Below, one piece after another: positions 57,249 to 64,000 of a stretch of 64,000 bases of DNA. Every line of letters starts with the position of its first letter. Position 1 is the stretch's first letter. Under the pieces are notes generated by a model. That model saw only the letters and a list, made by a program, of their open reading frames with translations. It had not been told where the DNA came from and did not search any database. Source of the DNA: Azospirillum brasilense. Its GTDB lineage: Bacteria; Pseudomonadota; Alphaproteobacteria; Azospirillales; Azospirillaceae. The DNA is taken from contig NZ_CP012914.1 in the NCBI RefSeq assembly GCF_001315015.1, positions 1,612,001-1,676,000 on the forward strand, given 5' to 3'. The translations under genes were made by a program, and so were the position numbers.

Positions 57249-58253
57249 TTACGAATCCAGCCAATCGGGCACAGGCAGATTCTTCTCACGCAGGAAGGCC
57301 GGATTGAAGAGTTTCGATTGGTAGCGCTGCCCTCCGTCGCAGAGAATCGTCACGATGGTGTGGCCCGGCCCCATCTCCCTGGCGATGCGGATGGCCGCTG
57401 CCACGTTGATGCCCGACGAGCCGCCCAGCACCAGACCCTGCGACTTGATCAGGTCGAAGATGACCGGCAGGGCCTCCTCGTCGGTAATCTGCAAAGCCTG
57501 ATCGACCGGAGCGCCTTCCAGGTTGGCGGTGATTCGGCCCTGGCCAATCCCTTCGGTGATCGAGCTGCCCTCGGCCTTCAGCGTGCCATGGGCGTAGTGG
57601 TGGTAGAGGGAGGCGCCCATCGGGTCGGCCAGCACGATCCGTACGTCCGGGTTGCGCTCCTTCAAAGCCAGCCCGACGCCGGCCAGCGTGCCGCCGCTGC
57701 CCACCGCGCAGGTGAAGGCGTCGATCCGCCCCTCGGTCTGGGTCCAGATTTCCGGCCCGGTGGTCAGGCGGTGACCCTCGCGATTCGCCACATTGTCGAA
57801 CTGGTTGGCCCAGACGGCGCCGTTCGGCTCGGTTTTCGCCAATTCCTCGGCCAGCCGACCCGAATAGCGGACGTAATTGTCGGGGTTGGAATAGGGCACC
57901 GCCGGCACCAGGCGAAGGTCGGCGCCGATCAGGCGCAGCATGTCCTTCTTCTCCTGGCTCTGCGTCTCCGGCATCACGATGACGGTGCGGTAGCCGAGCG
58001 CGTTGCCGACCAGCGCCAGCCCGATGCCGGTGTTGCCCGCCGTGCCTTCCACGATGGTGCCGCCGGGGCGCAGCAGGCCCCGGCGCTCGGCATCGCGGAC
58101 AATGGCCAGGGCCGCGCGGTCCTTCACCGAGCCGCCGGGGTTGAGGAACTCCGCCTTGCCCAGGATCTCGCATCCCGTGGCCTTCGACGGCCCTTCCAGC
58201 CGAATCAGCGGCGTGTTGCCGATGGAGCCGATGAAGCCGGTGCGGATGTCCAC
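57249..58253 (-). CDS. cysK: Cysteine synthase A
   Basis: A 334-residue PLP enzyme that makes L-cysteine from O-acetylserine and sulfide. The PLP lysine is Lys44 in NPGGSVKDRAAL. The substrate loop TAGNTGIG and phosphate-binding GSGGTLAG are standard, and the N-terminus DIRTGFIGSIGNTPLIRL is CysK-like. It heads a minus-strand group with AlaX, SseA and GNAT genes. A terminator-free gap of about 110 bp separates it from the Nudix gene. Confidence 0.95.
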   Translation of the reverse strand: MDIRTGFIGSIGNTPLIRLEGPSKATGCEILGKAEFLNPGGSVKDRAALAIVRDAERRGLLRPGGTIVEGTAGNTGIGLALVGNALGYRTVIVMPETQSQEKKDMLRLIGADLRLVPAVPYSNPDNYVRYSGRLAEELAKTEPNGAVWANQFDNVANREGHRLTTGPEIWTQTEGRIDAFTCAVGSGGTLAGVGLALKERNPDVRIVLADPMGASLYHHYAHGTLKAEGSSITEGIGQGRITANLEGAPVDQALQITDEEALPVIFDLIKSQGLVLGGSSGINVAAAIRIAREMGPGHTIVTILCDGGQRYQSKLFNPAFLREKNLPVPDWLDS

Positions 58254-58364
58254 GGACTGTCTCCCGAATCGAATGATGAGCCGGGCAACACTATCGGATT
58301 GCGCACCAGGGAATTCAAGGTCGGCTTGTGAAATGCAGCATTGAACGAAATCAAATCGTTCTTT

Positions 58365-59003
58365 CTATTTCCCAATCCACTGGCCGCGCAGCCGGTCACG
58401 ATTCCGCGCGAACCAGCCGAGCGCGATGATGGCGATGGAGTTGTTGAGCCGGTTCTCGTCGAGCAGCCGGATCGCCTCGTCCGCCGGGACGACCATGATG
58501 CGGATGTCCTCGTGCTCGTCGGCGCAGCCGCCCGTCGCGGCAAGGCCCCGGCTGTCCACCCGTCCGCAGAAGACGGTGACATGCTCGTCATAGGCGCCCG
58601 GGCTGGGGTAGTAGTCGCCGATCATCTCGATGTCCTGGAGGGTGCAGCCGGCCTCCTCCATGGACTCGCGCCGCGCCACCTCCTCGGGCGTCTCGCCTTC
58701 GTCCAGAAGGCCGGCGACGATCTCCGTCAGCCACGCCCGCCCGCCCGCCGAGGCCGAGCCGACCCGGAACTGCTCGATCAGAACGACGCTGTCGCGGTCC
58801 GGATCGTAGAGCAGGACGCCCACGGCCTGACCGCGCACGCAGACTTCGCGCGGCGGCAGGACACCGGTCCAGGAGCCGTCGAACTTCTTGTGGCGTAGGC
58901 GGTAGACGTCGATCTTCAGGTAGCCGTTGTAGGCTCTCTTCTTTTCTTGGATCTCGATGTCCGGGTGATCCACGGGCGGGGACTCCTTGGCTTGGGAGAG
59001 CAC
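58365..59003 (-). CDS. Nudix hydrolase, ADP-ribose pyrophosphatase type
   Basis: A 212-residue protein with the Nudix box at residues 98-120 (G98, E104, R112-E113, E116-E117, G119), and RVGSAS and EIVAGLLDEGE just before it as in ADP-ribose pyrophosphatase. It hydrolyses ADP-ribose or related nucleotide sugars to AMP and ribose 5-phosphate. The substrate is inferred from the family. It sits between cysK and the PDZ protein, all on the minus strand, with a short gap of 54 bp to the latter. Confidence 0.92.
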   Translation of the reverse strand: MLSQAKESPPVDHPDIEIQEKKRAYNGYLKIDVYRLRHKKFDGSWTGVLPPREVCVRGQAVGVLLYDPDRDSVVLIEQFRVGSASAGGRAWLTEIVAGLLDEGETPEEVARRESMEEAGCTLQDIEMIGDYYPSPGAYDEHVTVFCGRVDSRGLAATGGCADEHEDIRIMVVPADEAIRLLDENRLNNSIAIIALGWFARNRDRLRGQWIGK

Positions 59004-59057
59004 GATCCAAGGATGTAGCGCATCCGCCGGTCCGGGGCGAGGTGGCCGAATTGTCTT

Positions 59058-60080
59058 TCAGAAGCTCGGATTCAGCTTCAGCGTGCTGTAGCGGTCGGCG
59101 GAGGGAACGGCGACCGGCTCCAGCTTGGGGCCGCGCAGGAGTTCCAGGGGCACGGTCACGCCGGCCGGCCCGAGTCCCCAAACCTTGCGGTAGAAATCCG
59201 CCAGCCCCTTCGGCCTCTGTCCGGCAACCCCGACGATCATGTCGCCGGGCTGGATTCCCACGGTCGCGGCGGGGCTCTGCGGAGTGACGCGTTCGACCAT
59301 CAGGCGGCCCTGCTCCTCGCGCAGCGTGACGCCCAGCCAGGGGCGAGCCGGCTCCTGCCTCCGCCCGAAGGCCAGAAGGTCGGCCAGGATCGGCTTCAGC
59401 GCGGAGACCGGAACGAACATGTTGCCGGGTATGCCGCCATGGGCCGGCACCGCGTCGCGAACGATCAGTGAACCGATCCCGACCAGTTCGCCCTTGCGGT
59501 CGATCAGGGCGGCGCCGTTGAAGCCCATGATCGGTGGGGTGGTGAAGATCGCCTCGTCCAGCAGATACTCCCAATATCCGGCGAACTCGCGTTTCGCGGC
59601 GATCAGCACCGGCTGCACCCCGTTGGACCCCTGGCGGGTAAGCACCATGGCGCGCTCCCCCTCCTTGATCGCGTCGGAGTCGCCGAGACGCACGGGCGCG
59701 GCGCTGAAGCCCATGCCGGCGCGCAGCAGCCCGAATCCGCTGGCCTGATCGTAGGCCACGAACTCCGCGGGATAGCCGCGCCCCTCGCCTGTGGTCACCT
59801 GGAGCTGCGACGCCTCCAGAATCGTGTAACCGATGGTCAGGATCAGTCCTGACCCATCGATGACGACGCCGGTCCCCTCGCGCTCCGTGCCGAGCGAGCG
59901 GGCGCTCTGGCTGTCGGGAAGGATGGTGGCGGAGATGCGGACCAGGGCGCCCGCCAGCTTCGCCGCGTCGAGCTGGTCCGCCCGCGCCATGGTGACGGGA
60001 AGAAGCGCCGCGAAGACGGCGGCAAGGACGCTTACAGGGAAGGCGATGGTCCAGGGGATGCGGCGCCAGCGACCCGTCAT
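59058..60080 (-). CDS. Secreted trypsin-like/PDZ protein lacking the catalytic triad
   Basis: A 340-residue DegP/HtrA-like protein with a signal peptide (about residues 1-34, ending ARA), a trypsin-like domain and a C-terminal PDZ domain (about 235-330). The usual His of the TNxHV motif is replaced in LTIGYTI (81-87), the Asp loop reads SGFGLL (114-119), and the Ser loop GNSGG is replaced by GFNGAAL (186-192). All three catalytic residues therefore seem absent. It is probably a pseudoprotease that binds proteins. GGGAGG precedes the ATG. Confidence 0.85.
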   Translation of the reverse strand: MTGRWRRIPWTIAFPVSVLAAVFAALLPVTMARADQLDAAKLAGALVRISATILPDSQSARSLGTEREGTGVVIDGSGLILTIGYTILEASQLQVTTGEGRGYPAEFVAYDQASGFGLLRAGMGFSAAPVRLGDSDAIKEGERAMVLTRQGSNGVQPVLIAAKREFAGYWEYLLDEAIFTTPPIMGFNGAALIDRKGELVGIGSLIVRDAVPAHGGIPGNMFVPVSALKPILADLLAFGRRQEPARPWLGVTLREEQGRLMVERVTPQSPAATVGIQPGDMIVGVAGQRPKGLADFYRKVWGLGPAGVTVPLELLRGPKLEPVAVPSADRYSTLKLNPSF

Positions 60081-60269
60081 GCTTCCCTCCCGTGCCGGAG
60101 TCGAGTCGGGCGGAACGCCGGATTGCTCGAACCCCGGATTAAACATGAGCGCCAGCGCGCGTCCATCAAGGGGTTCCCTGATTCGACGGGGGTGGACGTG
60201 TCCGGGTCATGAAACCTCCGCCCGCCGGCAACGTTACCCGCATCAACGACACGACGAAGGACGGGACCG

Positions 60270-60446
60270 ATGCCGATCAACAGCGAACGCGAACTCGAAC
60301 AGGCGGTGGCGGAGTTCCAGCGTCTCGCCGACGAACCCGCCGGTTCGTCCGGCGAACGCCGGAAGCTCGAACTGGATGCAGACATCAAGGCCTTCTACGC
60401 CCAGCACGCCGACGACATGCGTAAGGGCAAGCCGCGCCACGAGTGA
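60270..60446 (+). CDS. Small hypothetical protein
   Basis: A 58-residue charged protein, starting MPINSERELEQ, that I do not recognise. It has no membrane segment. The N-terminal two-thirds form a predicted acidic helix and the end is Lys/Arg-rich (MRKGKPRHE). An ACGGGA element upstream is only a weak ribosome site. It is short enough that a chance open frame must be considered, but the codon pattern is normal for this genome and the next gene is also small. Confidence 0.55.
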   Translation: MPINSERELEQAVAEFQRLADEPAGSSGERRKLELDADIKAFYAQHADDMRKGKPRHE

Positions 60447-60575
60447 CGCTCCCTCTCCCCGGAGCGCGCATTTCTTCATCGACGCGGAGGGGGCGGCTGA
60501 CCGACACTGCCGCCGCTCCCGGACCGGGTCGTCGGACCGGGACGCAGCCGTTGAAGGAAGGAGCGCGTCCCCACG

Positions 60576-60815
60576 ATGAAGCGAATCGACAATTGCTACA
60601 CCTGCCTGTTCTGGGAAGGGCAGGGCATCCGCCAGAGGGGACCGAAGGGCCTGTGCCGCCGCTTTCCGCCGCAGGTGACCCCGCGCGACACGGAAGGGCG
60701 CTTTCCGCTCACCCTCTCCACCGACTGGTGCGGCGAATGGAAACGCGACATTGGCGACCCCGCCGGTGAGGCCGCGGACAACCGTCTGATCTACGACGAC
60801 CCACAACCCCGATAG
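60576..60815 (+). CDS. Small cysteine-rich hypothetical protein
   Basis: A 79-residue soluble protein with four cysteines at C7, C10, C27 and C52. The spacing CYTC, then CRRF and a later WCGEW, suggests a zinc or other metal site. The C-terminus is acidic. I do not recognise a family. GGAG lies about 14 nt before the ATG. It is likely a real small gene because of the cysteine pattern and the good codon bias. Confidence 0.65.
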   Translation: MKRIDNCYTCLFWEGQGIRQRGPKGLCRRFPPQVTPRDTEGRFPLTLSTDWCGEWKRDIGDPAGEAADNRLIYDDPQPR

Positions 60816-60865
60816 ATGAATAGGACGGGGTTGCGTTGACATCGGCTGCACCGCTGCGCTTCGGT

Positions 60866-61096
60866 TCAGCGGCGCATGGGCGTAACCACCATTGACCGCT
60901 GGTTTTCCGGAAGCACCGCCTCGCCACGGAACAGCATCCGGTGCCAATCGACTCCCAGCAAGGCGACGGCCACCGCCATAGATAGGGCGATGATCGCCAC
61001 CGCGCCGACCCAGCCACCGCCGCCCTGCCGGCCATCGGACTGTGACGTTCCGTCCTTCGGCGCGAGGGGATGAAAGTTGAGTGGAAAAATGGTCAT
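60866..61096 (-). CDS. Small single-pass membrane protein, hypothetical
   Basis: A 76-residue protein. Residues about 28-48 (GWVGAVAIIALSMAVAVALLG) form one membrane helix, with a Gly/Gln-rich N-terminal half and a basic C-terminal end. I do not recognise a family. The start follows no strong ribosome site, so the call is moderate. It is convergent with the small cysteine-rich gene. Confidence 0.5.
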   Translation of the reverse strand: MTIFPLNFHPLAPKDGTSQSDGRQGGGGWVGAVAIIALSMAVAVALLGVDWHRMLFRGEAVLPENQRSMVVTPMRR

Positions 61097-61250
61097 GGGC
61101 CGCCTCCACCGCTGAACAGGCGCAATCCCGACTCGAAGGGCATCCGATCAAAGTGTAACGCCGGGAGGCATGCGGCGGCATCAGGCCTTCGGTCGGAACG
61201 CTCGTTCCTTCGGATGATGCCGAAAGCGGTGGAAAGAAGTTCCGTTATGA

Positions 61251-61284
61251 GAAAAGGCCGAGCCCACAGGGACTCGGCCTTTTC
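61251..61284 (-). terminator. Bidirectional terminator next to tRNA-Asn
   Basis: A perfect 12-bp stem (61251-61262 with 61273-61284) whose ends are A- and T-rich on both strands. It lies 8 bp from the CCA end of tRNA-Asn on the minus strand and can terminate in either direction. Confidence 0.85.
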
Positions 61285-61291
61285 ATCGAAG

Positions 61292-61367
61292 TGGCTCCCG
61301 GTGCTGGACTCGAACCAGCGACACGCGGATTAACAGTCCGCTGCTCTACCGACTGAGCTAACCGGGA
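61292..61367 (-). tRNA. tRNA-Asn (anticodon GTT)
   Basis: A 76-nt cloverleaf on the minus strand. The acceptor stem TCCCGGT pairs with ACCGGGA. The anticodon loop CTGTTAA gives GTT, and the T-arm holds GGTTCGAGTCC. The CCA end is encoded. A terminator lies directly downstream. Confidence 0.98.
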
Positions 61368-61588
61368 TCAGTCTGGCCGGCCTTTGCGACGCGCAACGTC
61401 CGGCGTGGGCGGCTATATAGCGGACCCTCCGACGCTTGCCAAGTCTTTTGATCGCAAAAAAAAGACCGATGGAGCAGGGCAGGGGGCTAAGTCCACAGGA
61501 CGCGAAAACGCGGAAAAGCACCGGGCCGTTCAGGCACGATGCTTTGTCAAAGGCTTTGATTTCGCTGATGTCACAACCGGATCAAGGA

Positions 61589-61662
61589 TGGAGGCACGGG
61601 CGGGAATCGAACCCACGTACACGGATTTGCAGTCCGCTGCATCACCACTCTGCCACCGCGCC
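61589..61662 (-). tRNA. tRNA-Cys (anticodon GCA)
   Basis: A 74-nt cloverleaf on the minus strand. The acceptor stem GGCGCGG pairs with CCGTGCC with one G-T pair. The anticodon loop CTGCAAA gives GCA, and the T-arm holds GGTTCGATTCC. The CCA end is encoded. The tRNA-Asn gene lies about 220 bp downstream on the same strand, and the two could be co-transcribed. Confidence 0.98.
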
Positions 61663-61880
61663 ATCCTTGCGTCCGGCACCCCCTAGCGGGAGCGCCGCGG
61701 CGTGGGAGCGGACGTATACTGCGGTTCACAGGGGTGGTCAAGCGCCTTCGTGGCGTTTTCTCGATGACCCGGTGCGGCGTTGTGTTCGTGAGACTTTGAA
61801 GATATATACGCGACAAGGCAGCGAGGCCGCGCACTACGGCTTGGCGCCGCGCTCCGTCCACCAGATTGTAAGCGACCGCC

Positions 61881-62537
61881 ATGTCCGAATACGCCGCCGC
61901 CCGTCTCAACATGGTCGAAGGGCAGATCCGACCGAACAAGGTGACCGACCAGCGCCTGGTCGATGCCATGCTCGACATTCCCCGTGAACAGTTCGTTCCA
62001 AAGGCCGCGCGCGGCATCGCCTATGTGGACGAGGATCTCGCCATTGGCAAAGGCCGCTACCTGATGGAGCCGATGGTCTTCGCCCGCATGCTCCAGGAGG
62101 TGGGCATCGACGAGACCGACGTGGCGCTCGATATCGGAAGCGGTTCCGGCTACTCGACCGCCGTTCTGGCCCGCCTCGCGGCCACCGTGGTCGGCATCGA
62201 GTCCGACGCCGAGTTGGCCCGACAGGCGACGGAATCGCTGAGCGCGGTCGGCGTTGACAACGCCGTCGTTATCACCGCTCCGCTGACCGAAGGCTACCCG
62301 CAGCAGGCTCCTTACGACGTGATCGTCATTGAGGGTCTGGTGTCGGAGGTGCCGGACGGCATCCTGGCCCAACTGGGCGAAGGCGGGCGGCTGGTCGCCG
62401 CCGTTCTCGGTGACCGCGGGGTCGGCGAAGTGAAGCTGTATCAGCGCAGCGGCGGAGTCACCTCGGCCCGCACGCTGTTCGAGGCGCACACGCACCCGTT
62501 GCCCGGTTTCGAAGCCAAGCCGAAATTCGTATTCTGA
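61881..62537 (+). CDS. pcm: Protein-L-isoaspartate O-methyltransferase
   Basis: A 218-residue SAM-dependent methyltransferase that repairs isoaspartyl residues. The SAM motif is ALDIGSGSGYSTAVLARLA and the acceptor region around YDVIVIEGLV fits PCMT. The alphaproteobacterial form often also maintains proteins near the outer membrane. The pcm-rhodanese-TolC order is a known alphaproteobacterial arrangement. Start: ATG at 61881. Confidence 0.94.
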   Translation: MSEYAAARLNMVEGQIRPNKVTDQRLVDAMLDIPREQFVPKAARGIAYVDEDLAIGKGRYLMEPMVFARMLQEVGIDETDVALDIGSGSGYSTAVLARLAATVVGIESDAELARQATESLSAVGVDNAVVITAPLTEGYPQQAPYDVIVIEGLVSEVPDGILAQLGEGGRLVAAVLGDRGVGEVKLYQRSGGVTSARTLFEAHTHPLPGFEAKPKFVF

Positions 62538-62648
62538 CATTCAGAGTGAGTGATCCCGGGGGCTTCGGCCCTTTTCGACCCGTCCCCCAGCCTGTCACCT
62601 TGCCTTTCACCGGCCGCGGTCCTGCGGCCTGCAGCGGAGAATCAAGGC

Positions 62649-62975
62649 ATGCCGGCGCCGTTTGACATGGAAGTCGAGGACCTGAACCGCATCCGCACAT
62701 CGGGTGACGATCCGCTGGTGCTCGACGTACGGGAACCGGGGGAGGTGGCCATCTGCGCTCTTCCCGACAGCCTCCACATTCCGATGGGGGCACTGCCTGC
62801 CCGCGTCGGGGAGTTGCCGCGGGACCGCGACATCGTGGTCGTCTGCCATCACGGCGGACGCAGCGCGCAGGTGACCATGTGGTTGCGTTCCCAGGGATTT
62901 TCCCGCGCCACCAACCTGAATGGCGGGGTGGATGCCTGGGCACGCCGAATCGACCCGAACATGAAGGTCTATTGA
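62649..62975 (+). CDS. Single-domain rhodanese-like protein
   Basis: A 108-residue rhodanese domain. The active-site cysteine is Cys66 in the loop CHHGGRS, and the DVREPGE and GGVDAWARRID motifs are intact. It probably handles sulfane sulfur in the cytoplasm. I chose the ATG at 62649 where the domain begins, since the frame upstream is not conserved in character. It lies 2 bp before the TolC-family gene, so both are likely in one transcript with pcm. Confidence 0.92.
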   Translation: MPAPFDMEVEDLNRIRTSGDDPLVLDVREPGEVAICALPDSLHIPMGALPARVGELPRDRDIVVVCHHGGRSAQVTMWLRSQGFSRATNLNGGVDAWARRIDPNMKVY

Positions 62976-62977
62976 AC

Positions 62978-64000
62978 ATGACTGTGCGAAGCCGTTTCGC
63001 GCGCCATTTGATGGCGACCGCCCTCACGCTGGGGGTTGCCTTCGTCGGGGGCATCGACACCGCGTCGGCCCAATCCCTCGAAGACGCGCTAGCGCAGGCC
63101 TATTCCAACAATCCGGCGCTCGCCGCCCAGCGGGCCCGCCAGCGCGCCGTGGACGAAAGCGTTCCGCAGGCCCTGTCCGGCTACCGTCCGACCGTGCGAG
63201 CGACGGCGGGCATCACCCGCAACGCCACCAACAGCACCTTTCAGGGCGGCGAAACCGGTTCCGAGAACAACGCCAAGAGCGTCGGCGTCACCGCCACCCA
63301 GCCGCTCTACGACGCGACCGTAGGCCCGGCCGTCCGCCGCGCCGAGCGCACCGTCGAAGCGCAGCGCGCGACCGTGCTCGCCAACGAGCAGCAGATCCTG
63401 CTGAACGCCGCGGCCGCCTATCTGGACGTCGTGCAGAACCAGGCGGTTTTGGAGCTTCAGGCGAACAACGAGCAGGTCCTGCGCCGACAGCTCGACGCCG
63501 CCCGCGACCGCTTCCGCGTCGGCGAATACACCCGCACCGACGTCAGCCAGTCCGAATCGCGTCTGGCCGCCTCCATCGCCGCCCGCATCTCCGCCGAAGG
63601 CACGCTCCAGGCGTCGCGCGCGACCTACGAGCGCGTCGTCGGCTCGATGCCCGGCAAGCTGAAAGCCCCGAAGCCGAAGTTCAAACTGCCGGGGACGCTC
63701 GACGAGGTTGTCGAGATGGCGCGCTCGAACAACCCGTCGGTGCTGTCGGCCACCTACACTGAGGCGGCGCAGCGCGAGGCGGTTGACCAGCAGTTCGGCC
63801 GCCTGCTTCCGTCGGCCAACCTGTCGGCGCAGGCGAACCGCACCATCGACGCCGGTCGTTCGTCGGGCATCGACATCAAGCGGCAGGACGGCGCTCAGCT
63901 CACCGCCCAGATCACCATCCCGCTCTATCAGGCCGGCCTGCCGGAAGCGCTGACCCGCGAGGCGAAGCACACGGCGAATCAGGCCCGCCTGCAGATCGAC
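62978..64000 (+). CDS. TolC-family outer-membrane efflux protein, N-terminal part
   Basis: At least 341 residues, continuing past the window. A signal peptide spans residues 1 to about 32, ending ASAQ. The mature protein has the OEP repeat pattern: LEDALAQAYSNNPALAAQRARQRAVDE, then YLDVVQNQAVLELQANNEQVLRRQLDAARDRFRVGEYTRTDVSQSESRLA, and the start of a second repeat at LDEVVEMARSNNPSV. TolC forms the outer-membrane channel of type I secretion and RND efflux. The inner partners are not in the window. Confidence 0.92.
   Translation, partial: MTVRSRFARHLMATALTLGVAFVGGIDTASAQSLEDALAQAYSNNPALAAQRARQRAVDESVPQALSGYRPTVRATAGITRNATNSTFQGGETGSENNAKSVGVTATQPLYDATVGPAVRRAERTVEAQRATVLANEQQILLNAAAAYLDVVQNQAVLELQANNEQVLRRQLDAARDRFRVGEYTRTDVSQSESRLAASIAARISAEGTLQASRATYERVVGSMPGKLKAPKPKFKLPGTLDEVVEMARSNNPSVLSATYTEAAQREAVDQQFGRLLPSANLSAQANRTIDAGRSSGIDIKRQDGAQLTAQITIPLYQAGLPEALTREAKHTANQARLQID

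Overview
The window reads as chromosomal DNA of a high-GC alphaproteobacterium, most likely an Azospirillum relative (Rhodospirillales). That placement is an inference from gene content and order: an alphaproteobacterial NDUFS4-type complex I accessory subunit, pcm-rhodanese-TolC order, fabG-acpP-fabF-mltG order, an AapJQMP amino-acid transporter, a TAXI-TRAP transporter with DUF1850, a phasin, and frequent GTG/TTG starts. There is no phage, IS element, transposase or CRISPR array. Most of the window is tightly packed core and accessory metabolism.

Layout. 1-3.0 kb: end of fabG, then acpP, fabF, mltG (fatty-acid synthesis and cell wall). 3.0-8.0 kb: a small unknown gene, a soluble lytic transglycosylase, dapA, smpB and an RsmC-like methyltransferase. 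8.0-13.8 kb: an AraC regulator coupled to a PEBP-like secreted protein, hemB, a metallophosphoesterase plus lipid kinase, and a 3-hydroxyisobutyryl-CoA hydrolase. 14.2-20.4 kb: a MarR regulator and a LivGF-SBP-LivHM type ABC transporter ending in an ATC-hydrolase-like enzyme. 20.5-25.0 kb: alanine dehydrogenase, phasin, a 5'-nucleotidase-family enzyme and a class I amidotransferase. 25.0-33.8 kb: a complete minus-strand operon for a form II carbon-monoxide-dehydrogenase-like molybdenum hydroxylase (coxS-coxL-coxM, coxD, coxE, two XdhC-type proteins, a MoeA/MocA-like fusion), interrupted by a mosaic of palindromes. 34.1-39.1 kb: TAXI receptor, fused TRAP permease, DUF1850 protein and a CitMHS-like antiporter. 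39.2-44.5 kb: universal stress protein, DUF1194 protein, histone-deacetylase-like amidohydrolase, a pair of membrane-anchored coiled-coil proteins, a DUF192 protein and an orphan protein. 44.6-46.6 kb: tRNA-Pro, complex I subunit, tRNA-Arg, a DnaA-box cluster, a small membrane protein, two tandem candidate sRNAs under Fnr/FixK boxes, and hisI. 46.6-54.5 kb: a MetC-like lyase, the AapJQMP transporter, a HisC-like aminotransferase and a DMT exporter. 54.5-60.1 kb: two GNAT enzymes, SseA, AlaX, CysK, a Nudix hydrolase and a PDZ pseudoprotease. 60.2-64 kb: small proteins, tRNA-Asn, tRNA-Cys, pcm, rhodanese and a TolC-family gene that runs off the end.

The signal that most deserves attention is at 45.84-46.12 kb on the minus strand. 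Two roughly 65-nt units each carry, in order, an Fnr/FixK-type box, a correctly spaced -10-like hexamer, an identical 25-nt 5' segment with a CCCUCCC anti-Shine-Dalgarno motif, and an intrinsic terminator. They look like twin small regulatory RNAs induced at low oxygen, and no protein gene explains them. Secondary points are a DnaA-box cluster at 45.39 kb, a secreted PDZ protein lacking all three catalytic residues, an ATC-hydrolase-like enzyme tied to an ABC transporter, and a pair of uncharacterised overlapping coiled-coil membrane proteins.

Sulfur and amino-acid functions recur: CysK, SseA, AlaX, the MetC-like lyase, ATC hydrolase, two amino-acid-type ABC transporters and alanine dehydrogenase. 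Several transporter operons place strong hairpins between the binding-protein gene and the permease genes, which fits higher expression of the binding protein.
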